Shown here piece by piece: positions 23,424 to 35,723 of a stretch of 64,000 bases of DNA. Each line of letters starts with the position of its first letter. Position 1 is the stretch's first letter. The stretch comes from Coccinella septempunctata (lineage: Eukaryota > Arthropoda > Insecta > Coleoptera > Coccinellidae), in NCBI RefSeq assembly GCF_907165205.1, contig NC_058195.1, forward strand, positions 11,966,001-12,030,000. The letters are read 5' to 3'. The notes below the pieces were generated by a model. The model was not told the DNA's origin. It saw only the letters and a program-made list of their open reading frames with translations, and ran no database searches. Position numbers and translations under genes: made by a program.

Positions 23424-25165
23424 GAAGTCAATGCGAAATTGTACATAATACATTAGAATATATTGATCTATTGAAGACGTGTGACTTTCCACAATTTTTG
23501 CTAAATGCTTCTAAAAAAGGTTTCTCTCACAACCTATGACGTTCTAGACATAGCTTTTTTCGTAAAATGGGTTCCACCACTTAAATTAGCACGTTTTCAA
23601 GAGTTTCAATATGAGAGAAAATAAAACGGAACAAAGGGTGGCACAAAACAAAAAGAACAAATTGTATAGAAAATAAAACTCCATCATTAAAGAAAACAAG
23701 CAGAGAGAAGCCCTTCTTATTCATAAGTGATCGTCATTCCTAACACGTGGGCTCTGGTCTCGTACCTTTACCAACCCGAAGAATAAGCAATAAATAATCC
23801 GTAGACCCGTCGTCATTGTTTGTATGTTAATCAGGACCACTTCCTGTCTGGTTCATCTGTACTCACCACACCGGAAACTCGATCTAGAGTGCCAATTTTT
23901 CAAGAATGAAGATAAATAATCGCGAGTAGCAATTATTCTTCAGGTGAGTAGGGAAGAAGTGAAGCAGTATCAAGCAGTAAGTTCATCGAATTCCATTCGA
24001 TATGCTTCATCATTATGCAGTGGCGTGAGTTTATTTAGGAGTGGATTTAGGGAAGAATAAGTCTTCGCAAAAAAAACTGTTTTTTGTCATTCGTTCACTT
24101 TTGATTGTATTGGACTCCTGTTTGTAAACTATGGAAAAAACGTATGAATATTATTATACACTTGATCAAAACTCCTGAAAATGCCAAATAATCGAAAAAA
24201 ATAAATCAGAGGTCTGTGACAGTAGTTCTTTTGTTCTTCACATTGAAACCTAGAAATGATTGGATGGTTGACTGAAATTGAAAGGATGTTTGTCAGGCCT
24301 CACCTCGGGTCTCCCTTGATTCAATATTGAATTTCAATTTGTGAAAGGACTAACCGATTTATCACTTTTTCAGAAAAAATTAACGATTTATTTTTGTTAT
24401 AACTGAATTTTCCTTTTTGTTTAGTCCTCACCACTTCGAAATTAATCGAAAACTGTCAATTCTAATTATAAATCAGTCTAATGGTACCACGCCACTGACA
24501 ATACATACAATAACAAAAACTAAACAGAAACAAAAATGCCTTGTCGACATATTGTTCTTTACGAGGAATGTTTATCATTGGTGCATAATTAAAACAAGAT
24601 AATTTCGAATGCACTTTGAAATTTATCAGTGCAGAATGTGGCTTTTGTGGTTTTAACCTATTGTCTACTTTGACGAAAATGTATCATAATATACTTTACA
24701 GCAGTTCAAGAACATTCAACTTGATTTTATACCCAGGCAAATCCTTGAAGTTACAGCAATGTAGCTATGGATTTTCCCAACACAAACGTTGTTAATTTGA
24801 TTTTGGGACTATAACAATCTATCTGTTGTTCTCCATTGTTTATTATGGTTTCTTTTTTTACTGAATTGCGTTATTTATTCCAATCGATTTATGGAAATTC
24901 TACAGATTGTCTGGAAAAACAGTCGCTTGAACAAATCGATCATTCAAATAGTGTAGATTCAAAAACTGAGGAAAAAAGTTCCTGCAGGAGACGGAAATGA
25001 AGTCAATCAAAAGGGGCGACTGCTTAGGGCTGATTCATATTTGTTTCACAGCCCTAACGATCCGCCAAACGGGATTTTGGGGTGGGTCATCTTCATGGAA
25101 ATCCGAATGATTCACTCAAGCCAGATAAAAAGAGGAAAATACGAATGAGATGAATAATCTCGTAC
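23424..25165. other. Gene-free stretch
   Basis: Unique-looking sequence with GT-rich splice-like sites (CAGGTGAGTAGGG near 23940, plus strand; GTGGTGAGTACAG near 23860, minus strand) but no coding exon. Untranslated exons cannot be excluded. Confidence 0.3.
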
Positions 25166-25472
25166 CTGAGCAAGAAAAATCAATAATTCCTCGGGGGATT
25201 GGTTAGATCCAGGAAGCCGGTAGCTCACAGGTTCGTGGAAATTGATGGACCACTCGAAAACTTCAGGCAATACGTGAATTCTTTCCCATGAAAGCAGGAC
25301 CGTTTCCGTTATGTATTATTCGTGGAAGGAACGGAAAGAGCGCACAATTTTTTTTTGTTCGAGCAGGCAGTGGACTGGTTTACGCGACGTCACGAAAACG
25401 CGATTGTCGACTGTTAAGTCAAAGAGTTGGTTACTCTTTGGTTAAGTCGCGGTGGCGATTGTTCCTTTTATA
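25166..25472 (-). promoter_or_regulatory. Candidate TATA promoter and untranslated first exon, perhaps fascin
   Basis: On the minus strand CTATAAAAGG lies at 25465-25472 in a locally GC-rich island with CpG sites (CGCGACGTCACG). Transcription would start near 25435-25442. About 270 bases further on, GCTCAG then GTACGAG makes a donor (exon end 25166). No coding frame with a domain occupies the interval, so it would be a 5' untranslated exon. The next minus-strand acceptor attached to a real gene is that of fascin at 2333. The link across about 23 kb is an inference. Confidence 0.35.
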
Positions 25473-25762
25473 GAGGGGTGGGGATGGCGCAGATCGAAAA
25501 GTCCCGTTCACACGATGAAACTCCGGTGTGGGGGATGTTGACGGGGTGGATATCGACGGTTCAAAAGACAGAGGCGTAGGTGGGGGCCATAATTTCCAAC
25601 AGGTGGAGGACTTGAATTATTGATTGAATTATTGAATATAATGATTCATGCCCTAAAATAAATATTAATTATTATGGTTTTGGATGAAATTTTTCATAAG
25701 AAATCGAATGATATCCATGCAGGGACTATTATTTCAGCAGCTATGATGCTCTGAAATTTTCG
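25473..25762. other. Spacer upstream of the candidate promoter
   Basis: A G-rich patch (GGTGTGGGGGATG; GACGGGGTGG) near 25530, then AT-rich DNA. No gene. Confidence 0.35.
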
Positions 25763-25973
25763 TATACACCATTCACTTTCATTTTTGCACTCGGTTGACT
25801 ATGGAAATTTGACACTCTGTATAGTACGAAAATGTGGGCTTATGACGTTTATCCAAACATTTTTGGGTTTTAAATCAGCGCTATGTTGTTCGTTCTACAA
25901 AAAAGTTTCAGTAATTACGAATGTTTTTTATCACAATGCCGAATCATTTCGAAAAATATGTGACGAACATAAT

Positions 25974-26798
25974 GGGGTATTTTCCTAAATTTCAAAATAT
26001 ATATCAACGAAATCCTCATATCTCAAATATATGGAAAAGTATTTTTTTTCTATTTTAACAGTTGTATTTAGCCTGTTTGTAATTACGGAAATTCACATCG
26101 CGGAGGCATTCTCCCAGAAACATTCTACGTCACTTTTACAATCCGGCATCGTTGGAACACTCATCAATGTTTCTCATCAAATTTTCTGATCTCCATATAT
26201 TATTGCGTCTATGGTTGTGTATTGCCATCAATGACTCTTATCAATGTTTTCTGATCTCCATAGACTTGATAATATATTATTGAGTCTATGGTTGTTTATT
26301 GTCAGTTAATATTCGATCTTCCTTGGGCTGTTATTGTTTATGAAAGAAGGCATTGCTGATATATTTTATAGGTTCCTAAAGTCATTAATATGAAAAAGTT
26401 TACAGGGGGTAAATTTTCACTGCTTGCTTTTGAAAAATTCGACTCCATTTCCACAAGTTATAACAATCTGACAAGAACGTTTAAAACAATGTCAGAAACT
26501 GTCATCGGTTTCAGGAAGATATAATTCTGTATCTTGGAACATAAATACATAAATGCATTTATGTTCCAAGTTCTATATAATATCCTCTTGATCAGTTCCG
26601 ATGTTGTCGAATTCACAAAAATTACTAGACTCTAGTAAAGGCATTCTACGTCACAAGCTCTCACATATTTTTTTTCAAGGCCTATATTTTTTTTCCTACT
26701 GAATTTTGAGTGGAACCTTTTATGTGGTGACTAACCAATGGAAAATGGTTTCCAAAAATAATTTTTAATTCTTTTTTTGAGTTTTAGGAAAATACCCC
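25974..26798. mobile_element. 825 bp element nested in family A copy 5
   Basis: The inverted ends are GGGGTATTTTCCTAAA and TTTAGGAAAATACCCC. Removing the insert and one AT restores CATAATTGAAG as in other family A copies, so the target duplication is probably AT. The inside holds an imperfect local repeat (TTTTCTGATCTCCATA twice near 26185 and 26248) and no gene. Confidence 0.62.
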
Positions 26799-27236
26799 AT
26801 TGAAGTTTATACAAACTGATTGAAGGCATACAAAATCCAGTTATTTGCATGGAAAATACAAGAGATCAATTTTTAAATATATTTTATTCTTGCTATGGAA
26901 GAAAAATGAATTATTTACACATAATATGCAGTACCTTGAGGACCAAAAAATGTTGGTTATCTTCATTAGCTGAAGGTTAAAGACGTTACATCAGTTCTAG
27001 ATTTCGAAAAAATCAACCCGAAGATGAAATGCATCTGATGCGTGGTAGGAAATGGGTAGCTCTCGAAGAAATTAACAGATAATTACAAGAATGTTAAATT
27101 AATCAACAAAAAATCATCTTGCATCAATGCAATGGGAGTCAAAATAATTTGAGGAAGTTTCAAGGCAAGATAAATTCACCCTTAAACAAAAATTTCCCAT
27201 AAATTAACAATTAACAGGACAACTAGGTCGTATATA

Positions 27237-27895
27237 GAGGGTGTTTTCTAATTGAATGTCAATATTTATGGGGTTGATTTTTGGGCCCATTTTAAGAAAA
27301 AAACTTCATATGAACATATGTCCTAAACGTCTTATCTTCTGAGATACAGGGTGGTAAAGTTTTCAAAAATGAATCATTTATTATCAATATCTACAATACC
27401 ACTTCAAATATTTCAATGAAATTTATCATACATGTATACTATGAATCAAGAGGCATTTTTTAATGTATCACTTTTTTCTTAATGTCCACCAGTGGCGTTC
27501 GTAAGTAATTTGACCTACCTATTTTGGCAGACATTGATGGTATGCCACAGATTTTTAATGAAATAAAAATTATTCTTGAAATTCCCAATAATTTATTACC
27601 AAAATTGATCACTTGACTTTTTTTAATTCGATTCACGGTTTCCGCTTAAAAAAATAAAAACCGTTTTTCTGCATGATCATAACAATATCCTTAATACATA
27701 CATATGACAATATCACCATGCAGAGACATATGTAAATTTTATTTTTTAGGTGAAACCCGTGAGTCGGACAAAAAAAATTCAAGAGATTAAATTTGCTCAT
27801 GTCAGTGGCGTGCCACTGACTGTCCGAGTTTTCTTCTTAAAATGGGCCCAATAATAACCCACATAAATATTGACATTCAATTAGGAAACACCCTG
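27237..27895. mobile_element. Family E element, copy 1, nested in family A copy 5
   Basis: TA lies at 27235-27236 and 27896-27897. The arms are long: GAATGTCAATATTTATGG, then TTTTTGGGCCCATTTTAAG and the complement at the right end. The copy at 56077 shares ends and interior (CAGTGGCG block, CTGCATGATCATAACAATATC). It is non-coding and looks like a Tc1/mariner-type MITE. Confidence 0.7.
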
Positions 27896-28331
27896 TAACG
27901 ACGTTTATTTTTAATACTTTAATATAATAATAATAATAATTATATATTTATCGATCCATTTAAGACATTATCATTCTATAGAACAAGTCAAACGAAAAAT
28001 AGAAAAATCAATTTTCGGGAACTTATTCTACGATGACATTCATCGAAAATCCTGTACTTAGTAAACATTTCGCATTAATTCACGCAAATATAAAATTCTC
28101 AAATGCCACCACTTTTTTGGGTCTCCCAATAGAAGGAAATTCTTTGTCATCCTCTTCATTCACAATCTTTCTGATTGTGGAAATATTCAGCTGAAGTAAA
28201 TGTCGTTTAGATTCAGATGAAGCATTATATAAATTCACTTACATTGAATATGTTCGCTACCGTCTGATATATTGTAGATATTAGAATATCAGGGTTACCT
28301 ACTACATATATTTGAATGAGCGGACCTGAAT

Positions 28332-28825
28332 AGGGAATACTCCTTGTGAGTTGTGAAGAAAATGAAAAATAAAAATGGGTATTTAAAATTTTAAGCGTTT
28401 CGTTTTTATTGCACAAGTTGGCAACATCGACTGAAATATGCGTTGATAATAAAGAACAACAAATACACTATCTAATGAGATAGACAAAGACAACTGTCTA
28501 TGAAGTCTGCGACGAACGAGGAAGGTCGTAAAATTTCATGGGATTTTTATGGCCGGTTGCTGTTGAGGCTTGCCAGTGAGTACGCGCCTTATGATGGCTG
28601 TAAATCAACAGCTGTTATTTTATAAAAAAAGCCATTGTTCTTTTTATTTTCTAGTAGTCGCTGTTGCCAAATCTTAACCTAGAAACGAAGCGATTCAAAT
28701 TTTAAAACCTCATATTTGAAGAATGATTTTGAATAGTTTTCGTGGTGCATTTGAAAAATTCATGAATGAAACTCATGATTACTCAGTTTAAACTTGCATA
28801 TGCTGTGATAACCCAAATTGAGGAG
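28332..28825. mobile_element. Roughly 0.5 kb insertion in family A copy 5
   Basis: Family A sequence is interrupted after GAGCGGACCTGAAT and resumes at TCCTGAAGTT. The insert has imperfect inverted arms: AAAATTTTAAGCGTTTCGTTTT with GTTGGCAACATCGACTG on the left, against their rough complements near 28660-28710. Ends and target duplication are not resolved. No gene. Confidence 0.4.
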
Positions 28826-29021
28826 AATTCCTGAAGTTCGACTTCTCTATTTTTCAACCACTCTCGGCATTTTTGTGCTATTAATTGATGATAGTCGTGG
28901 CGTGGCGTGGCGTTATAAACAACATTCCATGACTGCCAACTTTACCCCGTTCTAGTTACAAAAACTTGAGAAAATTATTTCATGGCCAACCGAGTGCTAA
29001 AATAAATTTGAATGGAGTATA

Positions 29022-30992
29022 GAAATGCTTGATACTCTTTGATTGTGCCCTGCCCTCTCTATGATTCATACACCCATCTGACAGAAAACGAGGTTTATTT
29101 TGAAATGAATCCAGAGATGGCGATAGGGTGTATTTTTTCTTCGTGGGGACTACTGACATCAAGTATGAGTTGGGTTGCAGACGGTTGCTCTGACGATCAA
29201 TATTAACATTTGTTGATTTTTATGGATCTGAAATAATTTAGTTTATTGTTCATCTGCCTTATCTAGAAGCTTCGGTTAGTAACTATTAAACAGCGATTCA
29301 TTGTTATACTATTTCGAGATCTCAGAATATTATTACGAATCAGGAACGGGAATAATTCTCCCTGAAAGAGGGTTTTAAAATGGTTTGTAAAACGAAATCC
29401 ATTTACTCCGCAGATCTCGCTGGGGAGATATAACAACTATTACTTTGTATTGTAAATTAAATAATTGCTTTTTATGCAAACCTATCAAACTTAATAGGCG
29501 AAAAAAATAGAGCATGTTGGAGAACCATATACATCCATTATGGTCTGCTGTTCGTCGAACCGTTGATAAATGGTCTGATGAATTCTGAAACTGTTTTCTT
29601 TCACATTCGAACAAGTGTAGATGAGAGGGATTTTCATTTATGCAAATCAAGATGAAAATGATCGAAATAGTTCAACTTGAACATGATGGATGTTCATATA
29701 CCCACGCTGAAATGATGAAAAAGATTAATGAAATACAATTTAAAATGTGGCTATTGAAATTGGAAATTCTCCAAAAAAAAAACTTTTTCGTTGAATCTGT
29801 AGATATAATGATACAATTCGTATTTTTTTCTTATTCTTGCCATTACACTTCGCAGTGAATTGGCACTTTGTATTTTGTTCATTGACCTACCGATTTTCGC
29901 AACCAACGAACTACAGGACGGTGCTCGTAAATAGAGGTAGATATTCCAGAGAAAAACTATTTTGTGCACTTGAATCGAATTTTCAGAAGCTATACATACT
30001 ATGACACATTACATTACACACATATTCAAAAAATACATATAAAATATGGTCCTTAAGTCAATACACTAAATGGCTTAATTAAAAAACTTCCAAGAAATTA
30101 ATTTTTCAGGTGTATGATTTTTTTTTTGTAATTAATATGTGCGATGATTGGGTTATTGTAATTCATCTGGTATGCAGTATCAATTATGGATTGATTGTCT
30201 AGATTTTAACATGCGTTTGGAAATCTTCCAGATCGATTAATTAGTGTGTTAGTTGAAGGAAGGTTTTACCAAGGTTCAATGTTAATCGAAGATAATGCTC
30301 GTCCATATCGGGCAAGAAATGCATGACATTCACCGAATGGATTGGCTGGTTGCCCCTCCAGAACAAAAGTTTATTTAACATGTCTGGTCTGTAATGTCAT
30401 TGCAATAACACCGCCCACCTGACCCACCGCAGACATTACAACAGCTCGATATGCTTTGACAGACATTTGGCAAAACATTCTTCAAACGCTGAGGGTTCGG
30501 GGCTGCAGCCTGCTATACAAACCAAAACGAAAGTAGAATCGCGAATTCAGTTCTATACTACATTCTATGGTTCTTCAGCTAAGTGCTCCTCAGACATTTA
30601 GGGTATAAACGGTATCAAAATCTGACACACTCAAGTATGTCCATTTGACTATTTTTTACCCCCTGTAGACGCTCGCCCTACACCAATGAAAGAATTATAC
30701 CTTTTGAAACCTTTCTCTCCTCCTTCCATCTAATCTTAACTTTACACTAAGTCTTTACGACACTCGAGTAAATTTATATTTAGCATTGTGAGCTCCCCTA
30801 CTAATTCATGTACTTGCAAGGGTGGAAAAATGAGGGTTTTTTCTTAAAATTATTCAAAGAATAACTGCTTTTCACACCTCCTATTCAAGAATACTATGAT
30901 TATAAGTAAGCATAACTGCAAGAATAAGAAGGTCAAAAACAATTTCATAACCGAAGATTACTGAGGTATTTGAATGGAAATTAAGCTCACTC
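29022..30992. other. Gene-free stretch
   Basis: AT-rich with some unique-looking parts (30300-30760, more mixed base content). Short open frames at 29375-29858 show no domain and lie over each other on both strands. I see no tRNA-like or snRNA-like core. Confidence 0.35.
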
Positions 30993-31680
30993 ACAGGGTG
31001 AGTCGTTGACTCATACAACAGAAGATTCTTGTGTTCAAAAGGAACACTTTTGTCCTATACCACTTTTTCCGATTCGCCCCTGATAAAAAGATATAGTAAT
31101 TTTAATGATTTATAATGAGCTGTGCCACCCCTGGTAAAGCAAAATTACCATCAGAATAACTAGCTAAATCTGAGACACTACACATCTGTGGATCTTTCAA
31201 ACAGAGTTGTATTCAGCCAAAGTACCCAATTCTTCATATTTCACAGATACTTTTTGATTTTTGAACATCAAATTACTCAAAACGACGCATTATACGAGAA
31301 AACATGAGGAATACTTTTATTTCACAAAACGTTCAAATATTCATTAGATAGCATCCAACTTAGTTTCAAGAGTTGGGCTCTTTGGATTTTTGGCATTTTT
31401 ATGGTACGTAATGGTCATCATGAGAAAACTCGAAGACGTGGGTGATATCTTGTGTTCGATAAAGATTCATCAAAAAGATGAAAAACTTTATTCAGAAATT
31501 CATTTCATTAGATGAAACGGTTTGTGAGATAGAACTAAAAATAACATTTTTTTTATGGTTTTTCAACAGCCTGTATCTTTTGAACCGAGCCGATTCGGAA
31601 AAAATGGTAAAGGAAGAAAGTGTTTCTTTCGACCTCAAGAATCTAGTGTTGAAATATCTGTACGAGTCAAAGACACACAT
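30993..31680. mobile_element. Family D element, full-length copy
   Basis: It starts CAGGGTGAGTCGTTGACTCA and ends with CTGTACGAGTCAAAGACAC. Long inverted arms include GATTCTTGTGTTCAAAAGG on the left against TTCGACCTCAAGAATCTAG on the right. The centre holds TTTGAACATCAAATTACTC and TTCAAATATTCATTAGATAGC, shared with the copy at 36156. No transposase is evident. Confidence 0.62.
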
Positions 31681-32208
31681 TAAGAAAGCCTTGAATACCG
31701 TAGAATACAGAAGACAAAAACAATACTGACGTCAGAGACAAACTGCTGACTCTACTGGCGTCCTCTCAACAACACCACCACTCTGGTTACCTATAATAAA
31801 CCAGCTTCACAATTCAACCTTTAGGGGGCGCCTAGGCTTTCGAAATCGCCCAATGAAACTCTCTAATGGAAGGATTCCTAAATTTCTTCTAACTGAAATT
31901 TAATGAACGATATCATACACACGTTCGTGTAAAGGATCGAAAATATCGGTATGTTCCTACGTTGTCTTGGTCCGATGACCAGTTGGCTTCCTCGGCAATT
32001 AACTCCTCACGCCGTGTTTTCTTCCGCTGATGGTCGCACGCGTTCCGCTACTCTTGGCCGGTACCCTGAAGCAGAATAATTACACTTGTTAATTTTCAGA
32101 AGGCTCATTATATCTGAAAGAAGAGATTTAATTGGCGGCTTTCGCCGTCCCAGCTACTGCCGAAACTCCGTCTTGGAGACTTATGATACAGGGTATCATA
32201 GGTTATAC
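31681..32208. other. Unique-looking, higher-GC spacer
   Basis: Contains TGACGTCAGAGAC, CTTTAGGGGGCGCC and GTCGCACGCGTTCC. It resembles neither neighbour family. Minus-strand reading shows no long frame. It could be a decayed retroelement segment, but I cannot support that. Confidence 0.3.
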
Positions 32209-33822
32209 CGGTAGATTCGGGTGATTTGGGACAGTCCTGTAACTTGGGGACAATTACTCCCCTTGCGGATTTCTTTGTTTCTTACCATTTATGAGTGAAG
32301 GGACAAACTTATAAGATTGTGTAGCGTCTTTTCGGTTAGTTTAACCATTAATTCCTGTTGAGTTTGCCGTGACCAGAGCGTTTGAATTGACAGGAAAAAT
32401 TAACGAATTCAGAAGAGTAAAAGCGCGTTTTTATGGCCTTTATACTTTCTAGTGTCCTGTACATGTGTTTCACTTTGTGCATGTGACTTTTTTTTTTCTG
32501 GATACTTGGGATATTAGATATGTCACGAAACAAGGTTGTTTACAAATCAAACGGCAACACGGATCTCAGTCATTCATTTTGTTGTTTCATAGGGTGACTT
32601 GGGACAATGCCGAATAGATACAATTGGCGCATTGGCAGCAGGAAATATGCCGATTTTTCCGAGGATATTATTATTTAGCATTTATTCGGTTAGTTTGACA
32701 GTTAATTCCTGTTGAGTTTGCCGTGACCAGAGGGTTTGAGTTGACAAGAAAAATTAACGAATTCAGGAGAGTAAAAGCGCGTTTTTTAGGCCCTTATACT
32801 TTCTAGTGTCCTGTACATGTGTTTCACTTTGTGCATGTGACATTTTTTTTTCTGGATACTTGGGATATTAGATATGTCACGAAACAAGGTTGTTTACAAA
32901 TCAAACGGCAACACGGATCTCAGTCATTCATTTTGTTGTTTCATAGGGTGACTTGGGACAATGCCGAATAGATACAATTGGCGCATTGGCAGCAGGAAAT
33001 ATGCCGATTTTTCCGAGGATATTATTATTTAGCATTTATTCGGTTAGTTTGACAGTTAATTCCTGTTGAGTTTGCCGTGACCAGAGGGTTTGAGTTGACA
33101 AGAAAAATTAACGAATTCAGGAGAGTAAAAGCGCGTTTTTTAGGGCCCTTATACTTTCTAGTGTCCTGTACATGTGTTTCACTTTGGGCATGTGTAATTT
33201 TTTTTTCTGGATACGTGGGATATTAGATATGTCATGAAACAAGGTTGTTTACAAATCAAACGGCAACACGGATATCATTAATTTATTTTGTTGTTTCAAA
33301 GGGTGACTTGGGACAATGCCGGCGGCGCATTGGCAGCAGGAAATATGCCGATTTTTCGCAGGATATTTACGTTATTTCCACAAAGAAATCACCAAAGAAT
33401 GAAAAAAATCAAAGATTACTTTTTTTATTTAGTTTTTTTACATTTGAGTTGGAATATATATTTACTTTCGCTGTAATAGGGATTTATCATTTAATTTCCA
33501 TACCGAATTTCAACTATATAGTCACGAATTCTGATTTTTCAAAACTATACACCGTCCCAAGTCACCTTTTTCCTTTAAGAGTTGAGAAATCAATATATTT
33601 CAACTTGTGTCCCAAGCCTCTCAACTCGGTGGGTGACTTGGGACAAGTATATATATTTTTTTAAAATTTATATCCGAATTCTGAAGCATGGTATTCATCC
33701 TAATCAATAGTCTCAGTCATTTAGCATATTTGAACCTCCTTCTCATATGAAAATAGGTCATCGTTTTTGAAATATGACAAGTTGTATTTCGAAATCGTCC
33801 CAAGTCATCCGAATCTACGGTA
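32209..33822 (+). mobile_element. Family C element, copy 1, expanded by a 354 bp triplication
   Basis: The ends are GGTAGATTCGGGTGATTTGG and CCAAGTCATCCGAATCTACGG, in inverted orientation. Other copies are about 0.9 kb (40956 and 61129); this one is 1.6 kb because an internal unit is present three times. Copies of TGACTTGGGACA or its complement recur at the ends and inside. A frame of 139 codons at 33245-33664 corresponds to frames in the other two copies but has no recognised domain. Confidence 0.7.
32331..33367 (+). repeat. 354 bp unit in three tandem copies
   Basis: TTCGGTTAGTTT lies at 32331, 32685 and 33039, exactly 354 apart each time. The second and third junctions are the same (TTATTATTTAGCATTTATTC), so the array arose by one duplication followed by unequal exchange. 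The third unit continues into the single-copy right part of the element near 33310-33367. Units 1 and 2 are almost identical, which suggests a recent event. Confidence 0.85.
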
Positions 33823-33830
33823 TCCAGAGA

Positions 33831-34252
33831 GTGGCAGTTGATGAAAATGAAAGTAGTATTTAGTTATGTAGTTTTTGTCGGAGAACCCATCTTTTAAAAC
33901 TTGAACGTTTCGTAAAATAAAAGTATTCCTTATATTTTTTCGTATAATGCGCTGTTTTCGAGTGATTTGATGTTCAAAAATTAAAAATATCAGTGATATT
34001 CGAAAAATTGCGTACTTTGACCGAATGCAACTCTTTTGTAAAAGATCCACAGATGTGCAGTGTCACATATTCACCTAGTTATTCTGGAGATAATTTTGTT
34101 TTTCCAGGGGTGGCACAGCTCATTATGAAAATTTAAAATGGCTATAACTTTTTATCAGGGCCGAATCGGGAAAAATGGTATGAGAAAAAGTGTTTTTTTG
34201 ACCTCGAGAATCTACTTTTAAAATATTTGTACGAGTCAAAGAGTCACCTTGT
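33831..34252. mobile_element. Family D element, left end truncated
   Basis: It holds the family D centre (TTTGATGTTCAAAAATTAAA; AAAAGATCCACAGATGTGCA; CCAGGGGTGGCACAGCTCAT) and the right end (CTTTTAAAATATTTGTACGAG then AAGAGTCACCTTG). The left part is replaced by the abutting family C element. Confidence 0.55.
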
Positions 34253-34269
34253 ATATTACCTAGTATATA

Positions 34270-35106
34270 CAGGGTTTATTTGAGGGTCAGGCTTTTTTTT
34301 CAACAGAAGGTAAAACTGGTCCAAATGAAGCGTTATACCGAAAATCACCTATACGAAACTTTCAAAATGACAAAGTTGAATAAAATTTAAAATGCTTAAT
34401 GAAATAGATCCTAATACGACCCTAGACGACCATGTGGTTTCGTTTAGGATATTGGCGCGTTCGATATTTACGTGGTAATGAAAATGGAAACTTAGGATTG
34501 CCGAATTGCTCCCATTATTTTTTAGTAACTTACACGAATTTATGAAATGGCTCATTTCGATACCAACTGACAGAAGACAGTTCAGACACAAATGTAAAAA
34601 ATAGAATAATACTTCAAAATCTCACCAATAAAATTCGTCAAAATTATTCAAGTATTTTTTCACAATGGGCATCACAATCTTCTCGTTCGAACATTCCAAC
34701 AATCGTCGTAAAAATGGGATGAAATGGGGAACATCCTAGCACTTTTTCAACATAACTAACATAAGCACTTTCAAGAAACTGCCTCGATTTTCTAAATTTT
34801 TTTTCACCACAAATTGCACGATACAACAATTATGATTCTCTCAAAAGTTACCTGATGCATCTAATCCGATGAACTTGGTACTGAACCATTCATTGTCCAG
34901 ACATATATTTATGTTTTGTTTCATTTTTGCGAAGCCGAAGTCATCTTCCACAGTCCCGTACTTGAATTCAATGAAATTTTGTCGAACTTCTAGGAGTTGT
35001 GTCTCAGCCATCTTGGATATTTTATATAGACAATTTTTGGTTGAACGACTTATTTTGATGAGTTCTATCTTCTGTCAAAAAAAGCCTCACCTTTGAAAAC
35101 GCCCTG
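34270..35106. mobile_element. Family B element, copy 1
   Basis: The ends are CAGGGTTTATTTGAGGGTCA followed by CAACAGAAGGTAAAACTGG, and the inverse TTCTGTCAAAAAAAGCCTCAC through CCCTG at 35106. Broken frames read on the minus strand include MAETQLLEVRQNFIEFKYGT and SPFHPIFTTIVGMFE, seen again in the copies at 39313 and 58241. They suggest a decayed gene whose family I do not recognise. Confidence 0.6.
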
Positions 35107-35159
35107 TATGAAATTTTATTCGAGTGAATATTCGAAATAAAGACACATAGTGATGAGAG

Positions 35160-35362
35160 ACCTGATGAATCTCTTCCGATTAACTCGGTAAGGAACCATT
35201 CATTGTCCAGCCATATTTTTATGTTTTGTTTCGTTTTTGCTATGCCGGAGTCATCTCAGCCATCTTGGATATTTTATAGATGCAATTTTCGATGAAACGA
35301 CTTATTTCTATGAGTTCTACCTTCTGTCAAAAAAAAGCCTCACATTTGAAAACACCCTGTAT
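35160..35362. repeat. Solo right end of a family B element
   Basis: A second copy of the family B right end (CATTCATTGTCCAGCCATAT to AAAAGCCTCACATTTGAAAACACCCTG) follows directly after copy 1. It lacks the left half. Confidence 0.55.
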
Positions 35363-35399
35363 TTGGAAAATACAATAAGATTCAACCTATTCATAGGCA

Positions 35400-35723
35400 T
35401 ACTCAAAAATCGTTCAAAGAGGCGGAAGAGCGACTGATGATGAATTTCAGTATGAAATTCAAGTTGGAACACAAAAAATGGATGACAGATCATGTGCTCC
35501 TGAATACGCCCCTGGCTAGTCTGATGAAAACCGGCATATCACCGACCGCTCCCTCGACACCAATCGGTTCCATCCGGCTTCAATTCGAAACGTATTCGAG
35601 TCGCAGGTAAACAAAATCCATCCGTCCGGCCACTGCGCATTCACATGTTCACGGCTCTGATAAGGTTCAGCTTGCCCGTCCGGGAATAAACGAGAGCTTC
35701 AAGCGTCTCGTTTTCTCTTCAAA
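35400..35723 (+). promoter_or_regulatory. Probable promoter and 5' leader of the MADF-BESS gene
   Basis: Base content rises here (CCGACCGCTCCCTCGACACC; CCGTCCGGCC). There is no TATA box. TTCAGCTTGCC near 35667 resembles an insect initiator, which would give a leader of roughly 55 bases. The start site is a guess; the position just 5' of a clear start codon is the main support. Confidence 0.35.

Larger units (their letters stand above)
25765..29019 (-). mobile_element. Family A DNA element, copy 5, with three nested insertions
   Basis: Family A ends with TA at 25763-25764 and 29020-29021 enclose 3.25 kb instead of 1.2 kb. The extra length is three insertions: 25974-26798, 27237-27895 (family E) and about 28332-28825. 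Removing them restores the family A order. It is inverted relative to copy 1 and carries no intact gene. Confidence 0.65.

Noticed and set aside
29640..29969. Frames on both strands
   Set aside because: They overlap each other, have no domain and are typical of chance frames in AT-rich DNA.
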